This document shows, piece after piece, positions 21,175 to 31,284 of a stretch of DNA of 64,000 nucleotides (position 1 is its first letter; each line of letters begins with the position of its first letter). Source of the DNA: Colwellia polaris (GTDB lineage Bacteria > Pseudomonadota > Gammaproteobacteria > Enterobacterales > Alteromonadaceae); assembly GCF_002104515.1 (NCBI RefSeq), contig NZ_NBOE01000012.1, forward strand, positions 1 to 64,000. Direction: 5' to 3'. The notes beneath the pieces are model-generated. The model was not told where the DNA came from. It saw only the letters and a program-made list of their open reading frames with translations, and searched no databases. The position numbers were made by a program, and so were the translations under genes.

Positions 21175-22101
21175 TTACTTAGCAAAAGTGTTTTGCAGTG
21201 GTGGTACAACTTGCTTTTTACGACTCATTACACCTGGTAACCAAGCTTTGCCGTCAACAAGCGTTATATCATAAGCTTTTTCAATAATGTTAGTATCGTC
21301 ACTCACAACGAGTAACTCAGAGCCTTCTTGCATAATGTCAGTAAGTAATAACATCACAGTATGACGATTACCTTCTTCTTTAACTGCTTGTAAGTCAGCG
21401 TACAAATCTGCTTTCATTTCGTCAAACAAAGCTAAGTCAATAACTTCAAGTTGGCCAATGCCAACAATGTTATCGCTCATATTGAAATCTTTAAAGTCAC
21501 GTAATACAAGTTCACGTACTGGCGTGCCAGCAACCGATGACTTAACCGTGAACATCTCCATACCCATGGCTTTGTAATCTTGAATACCGGCAATTTCAGC
21601 CAAAGCTTCAACACACTTAATGTCAGCCGTAGTACAAGTTGGCGATTTAAAAATTACGGTGTCAGATAAAATTGCACACATCATAGCGCCAGCGATATTT
21701 TTAGGAATTTCAACACCATGAAAGTCATACATCATTTTAATAATGGTATTAGTACAACCAACAGGGCGAACCCAAATTTCTAAAGGCGTAGACGTTGTAA
21801 TATCACCCAATTTGTGGTGATCAATAATGCCGAGAACAGTTGAATCGTCAATGTCATCAGGGCCTTGAATGCGGTCTGAGTGATCAACAACGTAAATACC
21901 GTCGGTGTCAGCATAGCTCAATTTAAGTTCAGGCTGATCTAGGCCAAACTTTTCTAAAATGAATGCAGTTTCAGGTGAAAGTTCACCTAAACGTGCTGGT
22001 CTCACATCTTCACCAATAGTGGTTTTTAAATATGAAAGCGCAATGGCTGAACAAATTGAATCTGAATCAGGTACTTTGTGACCTACGGCATAAGCTGGCA
22101 T
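21175..22101 (-). CDS. ppaC: Manganese-dependent inorganic pyrophosphatase (family II)
   Basis: This enzyme hydrolyses pyrophosphate to two phosphates. The 308-aa protein has the DHH-superfamily metal motifs VGHKVPDSDS (8-17), VVDHSD (about 70) and IIDHHKLGD (about 90-98). The C-terminal DHHA2 domain has the substrate-binding SRKKQVVP near 292-299. It is unrelated to the family I enzyme (Ppa). A ribosome site GGAG is upstream. Confidence 0.95.
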   Translation of the reverse strand: MPAYAVGHKVPDSDSICSAIALSYLKTTIGEDVRPARLGELSPETAFILEKFGLDQPELKLSYADTDGIYVVDHSDRIQGPDDIDDSTVLGIIDHHKLGDITTSTPLEIWVRPVGCTNTIIKMMYDFHGVEIPKNIAGAMMCAILSDTVIFKSPTCTTADIKCVEALAEIAGIQDYKAMGMEMFTVKSSVAGTPVRELVLRDFKDFNMSDNIVGIGQLEVIDLALFDEMKADLYADLQAVKEEGNRHTVMLLLTDIMQEGSELLVVSDDTNIIEKAYDITLVDGKAWLPGVMSRKKQVVPPLQNTFAK

Positions 22102-22301
22102 AAATTGCTATCTCCAAGCTCTGCTAAGTTAATAACGGAGCGAATAAATGAGTTCTGTCTAGAATATGGCGCGTATTCTAGCAAAAATTATCAGTGATAG
22201 CCTAGTGACTATTTGCACTCTTTTCATACAGTTTTATATGCTTTGCTTTACCTTTTAACTTAGTGACTACGTTTAAAGGTTAAGATTAGCTAAAAATTTT
22301 C

Positions 22302-22350
22302 ACTACCAGGCTTAGTGTTTAAGGTTTGTAACCAGGCCTGGTAGTTTTTT
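22302..22350. terminator. Stem-loop downstream of cydB
   Basis: Perfect 10-bp stem ACTACCAGGC / GCCTGGTAGT with a 24-nt loop. A T-run follows on the plus strand and an A/T-rich tail on the minus strand. It may end the cydAB transcript, although its best T-run points the other way. Confidence 0.45.
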
Positions 22351-22387
22351 ACTCGTTAAGTTTGCACGTTAAGTTTAGTCGCTAGGC

Positions 22388-23389
22388 TTAATAGTTGAGC
22401 TTGGTAGTTTTACCCCAAAACACTTTATAAGAAAATATTGTGTAGCCAACGATCATAGGTAATACCACCGCAGCGCCAACGAAGATAAACCATAACGACT
22501 CTCTTGAGCTTGCTGCTTCAAATATTGTTAAATGAAAAGGCACTATATAAGGGTAAAAACTATAACCCAAACCACAGAAGCACAGAATAAATAACAAAAT
22601 AGCGGCTAAAAATGGCAACCAACAACCTAGATCATTCTCCATAGGCACTTTACCTAGGTATCGATGTACGGTAATAAAGGTAAAGCCAAGTAAAAATGTT
22701 AATGGCACAATTAATATAGCTTGAATACCACCTAACCATTTGTCCATAATTTGTTGATCAATTAATAAATTGGTTATACATACAGCAATAATTCCAAAGG
22801 CCATTAATACGTTGGTATATTTTGCCCACTTTGCGGCTTTACGTTGTAATTCACCTTCAGTTTTCATAACCAACCATGCTGCGCCAATAAAACAATAACC
22901 TGCGGTAACACAAATAGCTGATAAGGCAGAAAAACCGAATGATAACCAGGTATCTTCAAATGATGTAATATATCGCCCTAGCATATAACCTTGAGACAAT
23001 GTGGCTAGTAAAGAGCCAAATTTAAACGCTAGGTCCCACTTTTTCTTATCGTGACTTGGTGCTTTAGTACGAAAATCAAATGAAACCCCACGTAAAATTA
23101 ATCCCGCTAACATTAAAGCTGTAGGTAAATACAAGGCCTGAAAAATAATAGAGTGTGCTTTTGGGAAAGCAATTAGCAATAAGCCAATAGCCATAACTAA
23201 CCAAGTTTCGTTAGCATCCCAAAATGGCCCAATTGAATAGATCATGGTATCGCGTTGTTCTTGGTTATCTAAGGGTAATAAAACCCCCACGCCCAAATCA
23301 TAACCGTCAAGTATCGCGTAAATTAAAAACGAAAGGCCCATTAAGCCGACAAAAACGATGGGTAGCCAATCTATTGGTGTAGCTGTCAT
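22388..23389 (-). CDS. cydB: Cytochrome bd-type quinol oxidase subunit II (cyanide-insensitive type)
   Basis: This is subunit II of the bd-type terminal oxidase, with eight or nine membrane helices in 333 aa. The characteristic GPFWDANETWLVM is at about 52-64 and YAILDGYDLGVGVLLP at about 24-39. Its start overlaps the stop of cydA as TAATG. With the short Q-loop partner it belongs to the CioB/CydB group. It supports respiration on quinol at low oxygen without proton pumping. Confidence 0.94.
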   Translation of the reverse strand: MTATPIDWLPIVFVGLMGLSFLIYAILDGYDLGVGVLLPLDNQEQRDTMIYSIGPFWDANETWLVMAIGLLLIAFPKAHSIIFQALYLPTALMLAGLILRGVSFDFRTKAPSHDKKKWDLAFKFGSLLATLSQGYMLGRYITSFEDTWLSFGFSALSAICVTAGYCFIGAAWLVMKTEGELQRKAAKWAKYTNVLMAFGIIAVCITNLLIDQQIMDKWLGGIQAILIVPLTFLLGFTFITVHRYLGKVPMENDLGCWLPFLAAILLFILCFCGLGYSFYPYIVPFHLTIFEAASSRESLWFIFVGAAVVLPMIVGYTIFSYKVFWGKTTKLNY

Positions 23390-24792
23390 TATTTCGCTCC
23401 TTCTTCAGTTAAGGGAACTTGCGGCTCAATAGAAGAACCTGACTCGGTTAATGTTGCATTTGATTGCTCTAATATTACAGCTCGGTTTGCCATAACAAAT
23501 AAAGTGCGAATATAGGCAATCAATAAAAAGCTATAGATCACCAAATATAAAGTTAAAGACATCACGATATTTTCGGGTGGCGTAGTGGTTACCGCGTCTT
23601 TTGTGCTTAATACCCCAGTAACTAAATAAGGTTGTCGACCAATTTCAGTGACATACCAGCCGGCAAGTGTGGCGAACCAGCCAGAAAATGTCATGGCAAC
23701 ACCTGCCTTTAATAGCCAAGTGGGGTAGCGTTTTTTAATAACATATTGGTAAGTAGCGAACCAAGAAAATAGCAGCATTAATACGCCAACACCTATCATT
23801 ATTCTGAAGCTGAAAAATACCGGCGCAACAGGAGGATGTTTATCTACAAAGCTATTCAAGCCCTGTATTTCGCCTGCAGAATCATGAGTTAGAATAATAC
23901 TCGCCATATTAGGCACTTTAACTTCAAAGTGATTCTCTCGAGTTTCTTCATCTGGCAAAGCAAACAATAATAAGGGAACATGGGTTTCTGTATCCCAAAC
24001 ACCTTCCATCGCGGCAATTTTTGCCGGTTGATTTTTAAAAGTATTTAAGCCGTGTAAATCACCAACAAAAATTTGTATTGGAATTAAAACAGCGGCCAAA
24101 ACCACGGAAAAATTTAGCGCTTGTTTAACCGACTTTTTATTATCGCCTTTAATCAGCCTGTAAGCTGAAATACCAGAAATTAGAAATGCTGTTGTTAGCC
24201 CTGAAGCGAGCAGCATATGCATAAAACGATAAGGCATAGAAGGGTTAAATATTACTTCAAGCCAGCTTGTTACATGCGCCACGCCATCAATCATCTCGAA
24301 TCCTGCGGGGGTATGCATCCAAGAGTTTAGCGATAAAATCCAAAATGCTGATAACGTAGTACCAAAAGAAACTAATACCGTAGCTATGGTGTGAACACGA
24401 TTAGACACTCGGTCCATACCAAAAAGCATAATGGAAAGAAAAGACGCTTCTAAAAAGAAGGCTGTCATTACTTCATAGCCAAGCAAAGGACCTGCGATAT
24501 TGCCGACGGTTTCCATGTATCCCGGCCAATTGGTACCAAACTGGAATGACATGGTAATACCGCTAACCACACCAATACCAAAGGTTAAGGCAAATATTCT
24601 GACCCAAAATCGATATACACGTAACCAACTATCGTCTTGAGTTTGATTAAAACGGATTTTGAAAAACAACAATACCCAGCATAGTGCAATATTGATGGTA
24701 GGAAATAAAATATGAAAACTAATATTGGCAGCAAATTGGATGCGAGAAAGCATGAAACTTGTGTCATTAGCAATTACAGATGCATCTAACAC
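23389..24792 (-). CDS. cydA: Cytochrome bd-type quinol oxidase subunit I (cyanide-insensitive, CioA-like)
   Basis: Subunit I binds the b and d hemes and oxidises quinol. Conserved segments are LSRIQFAANISFHILFP, FGTNWPGYMETVGNIAGPLL, NSWMHTPAGFE, VGDLHG and GWYVTEIGRQP. At 467 aa with a short Q-loop (about 255-320) it resembles the cyanide-insensitive oxidase CioA rather than E. coli CydA. The start is GTG with GGAG 8 nt upstream; an internal ATG at residue 14 is less likely. It is transcribed after the GbsR-like gene, with about a 120-nt gap. Confidence 0.94.
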   Translation of the reverse strand: MLDASVIANDTSFMLSRIQFAANISFHILFPTINIALCWVLLFFKIRFNQTQDDSWLRVYRFWVRIFALTFGIGVVSGITMSFQFGTNWPGYMETVGNIAGPLLGYEVMTAFFLEASFLSIMLFGMDRVSNRVHTIATVLVSFGTTLSAFWILSLNSWMHTPAGFEMIDGVAHVTSWLEVIFNPSMPYRFMHMLLASGLTTAFLISGISAYRLIKGDNKKSVKQALNFSVVLAAVLIPIQIFVGDLHGLNTFKNQPAKIAAMEGVWDTETHVPLLLFALPDEETRENHFEVKVPNMASIILTHDSAGEIQGLNSFVDKHPPVAPVFFSFRIMIGVGVLMLLFSWFATYQYVIKKRYPTWLLKAGVAMTFSGWFATLAGWYVTEIGRQPYLVTGVLSTKDAVTTTPPENIVMSLTLYLVIYSFLLIAYIRTLFVMANRAVILEQSNATLTESGSSIEPQVPLTEEGAK

Positions 24793-24912
24793 TTGATGTA
24801 CTCCATTAGGTTAAGCTATATAGTTAGCGTGATAATAAATAGTGTAAGTTAAATTTTTTAAGTAAAGAAAAGCTCTTAAACGCGAAATAATCGCTAGGTG
24901 TTGTGCTGAAAA

Positions 24913-25455
24913 TTACCTGAGTAATAGTTTGTCTTTTACATCTAAGATTTTACTAATACCTTCACCCATTTTTAGTAAAGTGGCGAGTTTCTCTGACGAC
25001 ATACCTTGCATTTCATTTGTCCAAAGTGTGACCATTTCCATTAAGTCATGCATTTGTTTTACACGCATTTGAGTATATTCATCAGACTCGTTACTCGGTT
25101 GCTCCATCAGTGCATCACGCAACGTTGAAAGAGTTGGATCTAGTTCGCGCTTTCTGCGTTCAACAACTAATGTTCGAGCTATCTCCCAAATATCGCTTGG
25201 TGCTGAAAAGTATTCTTTTCGGTCGCCTGGAATGTGCTGCAATTTGATCAGGTTCCATGATTTAAGCTCTTTTAAGCCCATACTGACATTCGAACGTGAT
25301 ATTTGTAACGCTTCACTAATTTGGTCAGCATTAAGTGGTGCTTCTGTCAGTACAATTACAGCGTACATTTGGCCTAATGTTCTGTTTAATCCCCATCGTG
25401 AGCCCATTTCGCCAAAATGCAAAACTAACGATTGTGTCATTGCAGTAATTTTCAT
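24913..25455 (-). CDS. GbsR/MarR-like winged-helix transcriptional regulator
   Basis: This 180-aa DNA-binding protein has a winged HTH at about 30-80 (LNADQISEALQISRSNVSMGLKEL) and a helical C-terminus. The N-terminal HFGEMGSRWGLNRTLGQMYA is typical of the GbsR group. It lies directly upstream of cydAB in the same direction, so it is a good candidate regulator of the oxidase. The effector is unknown. Confidence 0.87.
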   Translation of the reverse strand: MKITAMTQSLVLHFGEMGSRWGLNRTLGQMYAVIVLTEAPLNADQISEALQISRSNVSMGLKELKSWNLIKLQHIPGDRKEYFSAPSDIWEIARTLVVERRKRELDPTLSTLRDALMEQPSNESDEYTQMRVKQMHDLMEMVTLWTNEMQGMSSEKLATLLKMGEGISKILDVKDKLLLR

Positions 25456-25645
25456 TTTTTTGTATTTTCTGAATTTTCAGTAATTTGTGAAAATTGTAAG
25501 CTCTTTTTGATTTAAGTCAAGTTTTTAAGGATAAATAAAAAATATTAATCAGTTTTATTATTTTAAAAGGGAGGTGTTTAATATCTTTGAAAGCAGGGTG
25601 CTACGCTGAAGAATTACCAAGTATGCTATATTTTTGATGAGCAAT

Positions 25646-25676
25646 AAAAAATGGCTACACAGGAAGCCATTTTTTA
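25646..25676. terminator. Terminator of the aerotaxis receptor gene
   Basis: Stem AAAAAATGGCT / AGCCATTTTT with an 8-nt loop, near-symmetric, with T-runs on both strands. It sits 30 nt past the stop of the minus-strand chemoreceptor gene. Confidence 0.8.
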
Positions 25677-25706
25677 TTAATAAGTACCTTGGTAGTGATG
25701 GCGATA

Positions 25707-27245
25707 TTAACTGAAGTTAGTGCTAAGTTCTTCAATAGCATCGGCATTTTTATTAACTTCTATGCTTTTGCTAGACACGGCTTCGGCTAGCAGGGTATTG
25801 CGCTGAGATATACTGTCAATGTTGTGAATACCATGAGTAATTTGTTCAGCAACCGTTAATTGATGTTCAGATGCTATGGCAATTTGTGCCGTCATATCAT
25901 TAACATTCTGAATATTATCAATAATATCTTGCATGGCATTTTTTATGGTTTTTGATTCAATAGAGCATTCATCAGCATTGGTTTTATTTGACAACATGAC
26001 TTGATTCCAAGCCTTTAACGTACGTTGTAACTCAGTTACTGATAATTGAATTTGTTCTGTGGCACTTTGTGTTCTACTGGCTAAAGTTCTTACTTCATCA
26101 GCAACTACGGCGAAACCTCTACCTTGCTCTCCGGCTCTTGCTGCTTCTATTGCTGCATTTAATGCCAGTAAGTTTGTTTGATCGGCAATACCTTGAATTT
26201 CACTCATTACTGTTGATATTTTATCAACGTCTGCCACCAATTCTGTGGCGTTATTTGCAGCATTCTCAACGTCAGTAGCTAGTTGGTCTATCTTTGTTTC
26301 AGAACTTTCAATAGTGGCTATATTTTGTAGGCAATCAACTTTAACTTGTGCAACTTTATCATTTGTTAATGATGTGCTTTCGCTCACTTCGTTTATGGTT
26401 TTACTCATTTGCGCTATGTCTGAAGAAAACTGGTTAATATATTCATTTTCTTCTTTGATACCGCCGAGCATTTCATTTGATGTTTGAGCAAGTTCATCTG
26501 CGAGCTTGGCTAATCTTCTGCCTGAGTCATTACTGCGGCCTAATACGGTCTTTATTTTGGCTTTATATAGCTCTGCAGGATAGTTAATTATATTAAGAAT
26601 GCCTTTGCCTAAATAGACATGGCGTGAAGGGCTATCAAACATTGCTTTTGTTTTACTTAAATGCCCCGGTATTTTTATTAATTCTTCGGAAAATATAACG
26701 ACAATTAATGCGATACAAGCTAGCAGTATAAGCGATGAGGTTAAGCTGCCAGAGATCAGCAAGTTTGTTGCTATTGCTGCGACCACACAAATAAGTGCAG
26801 CAAGCCGTTTAAGTGGAATGTTAGCATGCAAGTCTACAATAGAATTATTACTGTTTAGCGTGTCGTAAAGTGATTGAGCTTCTTTTTTTTGCTGAACCGT
26901 TGGAAAAGCACGAACTGATTGATAGCCAGTAATTTTTCCTTTATTGAGTAAAGGAGTTACATAAGCGTCTACCCAGTAATAGTCACCATTTTTACAACGG
27001 TTTTTAACCATGCCACGCCATGAGTCTCCCCGTTTTAATTTTTCCCATAAATCTTTAAATGCAGCCTTTGGCATATCAGGATGACGAACAACGTTATGAT
27101 GTTGGCCGATTAATTCTTCAAGGCTGTAACCAGCAACTTCACAAAATTCAGGGTTAGCATAGGTAATAATACCGTTTAAATCGGTTGTGGAAACTAGTTG
27201 CTCTTGTTCGGTAAAGGTACGTTCTACATTGGTGATATGACTCAT
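25707..27245 (-). CDS. PAS-containing methyl-accepting chemotaxis protein (Aer-like aerotaxis receptor)
   Basis: This 512-aa receptor has an N-terminal cytoplasmic PAS domain (about 8-120) with the Aer-type segments [34 protein letters not shown] and [12 protein letters not shown], which bind FAD in Aer. A short double membrane segment follows (about 147-190). The C-terminal signalling domain carries the hairpin tip [20 protein letters not shown] and [15 protein letters not shown]. It lacks a periplasmic ligand domain. Lying near the bd-type oxidase and its regulator, it suits energy or oxygen taxis. Confidence 0.93.
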   Translation of the reverse strand: MSHITNVERTFTEQEQLVSTTDLNGIITYANPEFCEVAGYSLEELIGQHHNVVRHPDMPKAAFKDLWEKLKRGDSWRGMVKNRCKNGDYYWVDAYVTPLLNKGKITGYQSVRAFPTVQQKKEAQSLYDTLNSNNSIVDLHANIPLKRLAALICVVAAIATNLLISGSLTSSLILLACIALIVVIFSEELIKIPGHLSKTKAMFDSPSRHVYLGKGILNIINYPAELYKAKIKTVLGRSNDSGRRLAKLADELAQTSNEMLGGIKEENEYINQFSSDIAQMSKTINEVSESTSLTNDKVAQVKVDCLQNIATIESSETKIDQLATDVENAANNATELVADVDKISTVMSEIQGIADQTNLLALNAAIEAARAGEQGRGFAVVADEVRTLASRTQSATEQIQLSVTELQRTLKAWNQVMLSNKTNADECSIESKTIKNAMQDIIDNIQNVNDMTAQIAIASEHQLTVAEQITHGIHNIDSISQRNTLLAEAVSSKSIEVNKNADAIEELSTNFS

Positions 27246-27397
27246 TATTCCATCGTCCTTGTGAAGGTTTATTCATAACTTTGAAGTACTACTATAAATA
27301 ACAATAGACTCTTTTTTAGAATTAACAATAGAAAACTGTAGTTTAGTGTTGTAACAAATTGTTTTGACTAGTTTAGGGTAAGGGTATAATAAATATA

Positions 27398-27428
27398 AAT
27401 AAAAACACCTGATGGATTCAGGTGTTTT
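27398..27428 (-). terminator. Terminator of fbp
   Basis: On the minus strand, AAAACACCTGA / TCAGGTGTTTT, 11-bp stem, followed by TTTTTATTTAT. Confidence 0.85.
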
Positions 27429-27469
27429 AAGGTTTATTTTGCGCTTATAACTATCAGGTAGCTTAAACT

Positions 27470-28438
27470 TTATTGGTAGTAGGCTAAACAGGCTTGCACT
27501 TCATTTTTCGAGCCCATAATAACTTCAACTCGTTGGTGAATATCTGTCGGCTGTATATCCATAATGCGACCTTGGCTGGTCATAGCTAAGCCACCGGCTT
27601 GTTCAATTAAGAAGCTCATTGGGTTGGCTTCATACATTAAACGTAATTTAAAAGGTTTTTCTGGATTTTTATTATCGGCAGGGTAAGTAAATAAACCGCC
27701 TCGTGTTAATACACGATGAATATCGCCAACCATAGCGGCAATCCAGCGCATGTTGAAGTTTTTACCGCGTGGCCCGGTATCACCTGCAACTAAATCGTTG
27801 ATATAATTTTGCATAGGCGCTTGCCAAAAGCGTTGGTTAGACATATTAATCGCAAACTCTTGCGTATCTTGTGGCACCTGCACATTACGCTCGACCAGAG
27901 AAAATCCGCCGTGCGTTCTATCTAAAACATAAAAGTGCGTGCCTTTACCTGTGGTCATTACCAACATGGTTGCCGGACCATAAAGTACATAGCCTGCACA
28001 AATTTGTTTAATACCTGATTGTTTAAACATATCAGGATCACTTGCAGCCATATCAACAGGCGCTTCATGAATAGAGAAGATAGTGCCAATTAAAGAGTTA
28101 ATATCGATATTTGAACTGCCATCTAGTGGATCAAATGAAACAATAAATTTACCGTTTGTTTCGCCAGCGACAGAGGTATCTTCTTCTTCTGACGATATCG
28201 CTTTAACTAAGCCGGACTCTAATAAAATATCTTTAAATAAGTCGTTGGCAACGACATCCAGTTTTTTCTGTACCTCACCTTGAATATTTTCATCAACGGT
28301 TGAGCCCATAACATCACTTAAGTGAGACTGACTAACAAGGAAAGAGATCTCTTTTGTGGCCGCTAAAATGGTTTCTATCAATGAAATTAAATCTGCTGGA
28401 ACTTTATCTTCACGTAAGGTGGGAGCTAATCGTTGCAT
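27470..28438 (-). CDS. fbp: Fructose-1,6-bisphosphatase class I
   Basis: Fbp removes the 1-phosphate of fructose-1,6-bisphosphate in gluconeogenesis. The metal-binding signature [20 protein letters not shown] is at about 106-125, with the SSEEE stretch (about 85) before it. The substrate-binding region [21 protein letters not shown] and the EQAGG of the family are present. At 322 aa it is of normal length. It is a single gene; fits a bacterium that grows on peptides and fatty acids. Confidence 0.96.
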   Translation of the reverse strand: MQRLAPTLREDKVPADLISLIETILAATKEISFLVSQSHLSDVMGSTVDENIQGEVQKKLDVVANDLFKDILLESGLVKAISSEEEDTSVAGETNGKFIVSFDPLDGSSNIDINSLIGTIFSIHEAPVDMAASDPDMFKQSGIKQICAGYVLYGPATMLVMTTGKGTHFYVLDRTHGGFSLVERNVQVPQDTQEFAINMSNQRFWQAPMQNYINDLVAGDTGPRGKNFNMRWIAAMVGDIHRVLTRGGLFTYPADNKNPEKPFKLRLMYEANPMSFLIEQAGGLAMTSQGRIMDIQPTDIHQRVEVIMGSKNEVQACLAYYQ

Positions 28439-28698
28439 AGGGTTACCTAATTACTTTAGAGTCATACTCTTATGGCAGAGCATATTGTATTTAATTTTCG
28501 ACATTTTGCTGTATTATCAAAGCATCGAAAGTGCTATTTAATATCCACTTAACCATAATTTACCTGATAATTAATCAAGTGGGTGTTTGGCAATTATAAC
28601 AATAATAGGCCGCTATTTAGTACCTCTTATCATTTTAATTTTAGCTCAGGGCTTGGTTTATCTAACGCACTTAGTTTGACTCAAAACAAGGATAAAAA

Positions 28699-31134
28699 AT
28701 GAAGTTTTTCATTAAGCTGTTGGTGATTATTACATTTGGCGGTTTTTTAGCACATGCTCAGGCTGAAGCTAAAACCAGTTACGCTGAATTTGTTAAAGGT
28801 AAACAAGCGCAACAAGGGTACTTTTCTTTTTATCTCGACGATGAAACAGCTAAGGTATACTTGGAAATTGAGCAGTTTGAACAAGAGTTTTTATTTCAGA
28901 GTGCCTTGCCACATGGCATTGGCTCCAATGATATTGGCTTAGACCGCGGACAACTTGGCGAAACGAGATTAGTGCGTTTTGAGCGCGTGGGCAATAAAGT
29001 TTTTCTGCGACAACTCAATACCTATTTTCGAGCCAATACAAACAAGCAGCTAGAACAACAAGCTGTTGATGAAGCATTTGCAAGCTCAATTATTTGGGGT
29101 TTTGACGTAAGTTACTCCAATGCAGATAACAGTAAAACGCTAATTGATTACACGCCTTTTTTATTATCAGATATACATAATTTATCAGCACAATTACAAC
29201 GTACTAAGCAGGGGAGTTATGCGATTGACTCTTCTCGAAGCGGTGTTTATAAAAAACGCACAAAAGCTTTTCCAAATAACACTGAGTTAGAAGCAACACT
29301 AACCTATAAGGGCAGTAAAGCTGGTGAGTATTTGCGTTCAGTAACTCCCGATGCATCTGCCGTTACCGTGAACTTGCACCATTCGTTGATTAAGCTACCT
29401 GACGATAATTATAAAACCCGCGAATTTCACCCTTACAGCGGCTTTTGGCAACATGCTTATGCCGATTATGCTAGCGCAATTGATGAACCTTTGATTAAGC
29501 GCATTATTCCACGTCATCGCTTAAGCAAGAAAAACCCGCTTGCTAAGGTGAGTGAACCTGTAGAGCCCATTATTTATTATTTAGATGCTGGCGTACCAGA
29601 GCCAGTAAAAAGTGCCTTGTTAGATGGTGCTCGTTGGTGGGATCAGGCCTTTTCTGCTATTGGTTATAAAAATGCGTTTCAAGTGAAGATGCTACCTAGT
29701 GACGCCGACCCGATGGATGTTCGATACAATGTTATTCAATGGGTACACAGAGCTACGCGCGGTTGGTCTTATGGTGCTTCGGTTATTGATCCTCGCACCG
29801 GCGAAATTATCAAAGGTCATGTAACTTTGGGGTCTTTGCGTGTTCGCCAAGATTACTTAATTGCCTTAGGATTAACATCTCCGTTTAAGGATATTGATAC
29901 TGATACTTCTGCCATGAAAGAAATGGCTTTAGCACGTATTCGTCAATTATCAGCCCATGAAGTTGGACATACTTTGGGGATAGCACATAATTTTGCCGCG
30001 AGTGTAAATGATCGTGCCTCAGTAATGGATTATCCGCACCCGTTAATCACCCTTGATAATGGCATTATTAGTTTAGACGATGCTTACGCAACAGATATTG
30101 GAGAGTGGGATAAATATGTGGTTGCTTATGGTTATGCCGACGTAGCACCCTCAAAAGAAACTTCATTTTTGGCTGAATTGGTGACTAAAACTCAACAAAG
30201 TGGTTTGCAATATGTTTCAGACCCAGATGCAAGATCACAATCAAGCGCTCATGCAACAGGGCACTTGTGGGATAACGGTGAAGATGCAGCAGCAGAGTTA
30301 ACACGGGTACTCGAAATAAGAGCGCAAGCACTTGCTAATTTTGGTTTAAATAGTATAAAAATAAACACGCCTATGTCTGAACTTGAGCAAGTGTTGGTGC
30401 CTATTTATAATTTTCACCGCTTTCAAGTACAAGCGGCAGCGAAGCTTATCGCGGGTGTCGATTACGGTTATCAATTACGTAGCGAGCAATTTACTAATCA
30501 ACAAAAAATGGTTTCGGGTAAGGCGCAACTTGCTGCTCTTGACGCATTAATAGCTACCATTTCAACAAAAACATTAACCTTACCCGCGAGAATAACGGCA
30601 TTAATTCCGCCAAAAGCATACGGTTATAGCCGAAATAGAGAAAGCTTTATTAGCCAAACAGGCTTAACGTTTGATGCCATTAGTGCAGCTCAAGCAAGTG
30701 CCAAACATACGCTTTCGCTATTACTTAACGCTGAACGATTAGCGCGCTTGCAACAACAAACCATGCTTGATGAAGATATTCCATCTGTTGGCTTTGTCTT
30801 GGATAAGTTAGCAAAAAGTACTGTGATGTCAGCACCTAAAACCTCAACCGAGCTTTTAGTGCAACAACGTGTAAATCAGCAGTTTATTGAGCATTTATTA
30901 GCACTTTGGCACAATACAAATGTAGTGCCAGAAGTTCGAGCTGAAGTGTATTTAACATTAACAAACCTTAGCCAGTGGCTATCTGATAAACGCAGTACGC
31001 GAAAATATAAAGGCTACAAAGCTCACTTTTTGTTATTAACACAACAAATAAATTATAGTTTAGCGCATGATAAGTCGTTTACGCCGGCGTCAAAAATAAC
31101 CTTGCCACCAGGTTCGCCGATAGGTGGCTATTAA
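28699..31134 (+). CDS. Secreted zinc-dependent metalloprotease (DUF5117/DUF4953 type)
   Basis: This 811-aa protein has a Sec signal peptide ending near AHAQA (residue 22). The catalytic zinc site is HEVGHTLGIAH with H420, E421, H424 and H430, the long metzincin form. The N-terminal part with FLFQSALPHGIGSNDIGLDRG corresponds to the DUF5117/DUF5118 region, and the C-terminal half to DUF4953. The family is common in marine bacteria and annotated as zinc-dependent metalloproteases. The protein is probably periplasmic or exported and helps in peptide use. Confidence 0.88.
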   Translation: MKFFIKLLVIITFGGFLAHAQAEAKTSYAEFVKGKQAQQGYFSFYLDDETAKVYLEIEQFEQEFLFQSALPHGIGSNDIGLDRGQLGETRLVRFERVGNKVFLRQLNTYFRANTNKQLEQQAVDEAFASSIIWGFDVSYSNADNSKTLIDYTPFLLSDIHNLSAQLQRTKQGSYAIDSSRSGVYKKRTKAFPNNTELEATLTYKGSKAGEYLRSVTPDASAVTVNLHHSLIKLPDDNYKTREFHPYSGFWQHAYADYASAIDEPLIKRIIPRHRLSKKNPLAKVSEPVEPIIYYLDAGVPEPVKSALLDGARWWDQAFSAIGYKNAFQVKMLPSDADPMDVRYNVIQWVHRATRGWSYGASVIDPRTGEIIKGHVTLGSLRVRQDYLIALGLTSPFKDIDTDTSAMKEMALARIRQLSAHEVGHTLGIAHNFAASVNDRASVMDYPHPLITLDNGIISLDDAYATDIGEWDKYVVAYGYADVAPSKETSFLAELVTKTQQSGLQYVSDPDARSQSSAHATGHLWDNGEDAAAELTRVLEIRAQALANFGLNSIKINTPMSELEQVLVPIYNFHRFQVQAAAKLIAGVDYGYQLRSEQFTNQQKMVSGKAQLAALDALIATISTKTLTLPARITALIPPKAYGYSRNRESFISQTGLTFDAISAAQASAKHTLSLLLNAERLARLQQQTMLDEDIPSVGFVLDKLAKSTVMSAPKTSTELLVQQRVNQQFIEHLLALWHNTNVVPEVRAEVYLTLTNLSQWLSDKRSTRKYKGYKAHFLLLTQQINYSLAHDKSFTPASKITLPPGSPIGGY

Positions 31135-31200
31135 TTATTGACTTACTAATTATGAATTAGTTACCTATACAGGCTAATCGTTAACCGTTGTACAGCGATA

Positions 31201-31234
31201 GAGGCATTTTCAAATGAAAAATAGAAAATGCCTC
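31201..31234. promoter_or_regulatory. Perfect hairpin upstream of the ureohydrolase
   Basis: GAGGCATTTTC (31201-31211) and GAAAATGCCTC (31224-31234) form an 11-bp perfect stem with a 12-nt loop. There is no T-run. It may be a weak terminator of the protease gene or an mRNA leader structure. It covers an upstream ATG (31228), which makes that start unlikely. Confidence 0.45.
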
Positions 31235-31284
31235 AGCCTAAGCTACATTTTGTGTTAGCTCAAAAGCTTTTCCAAGGTGAAAAT

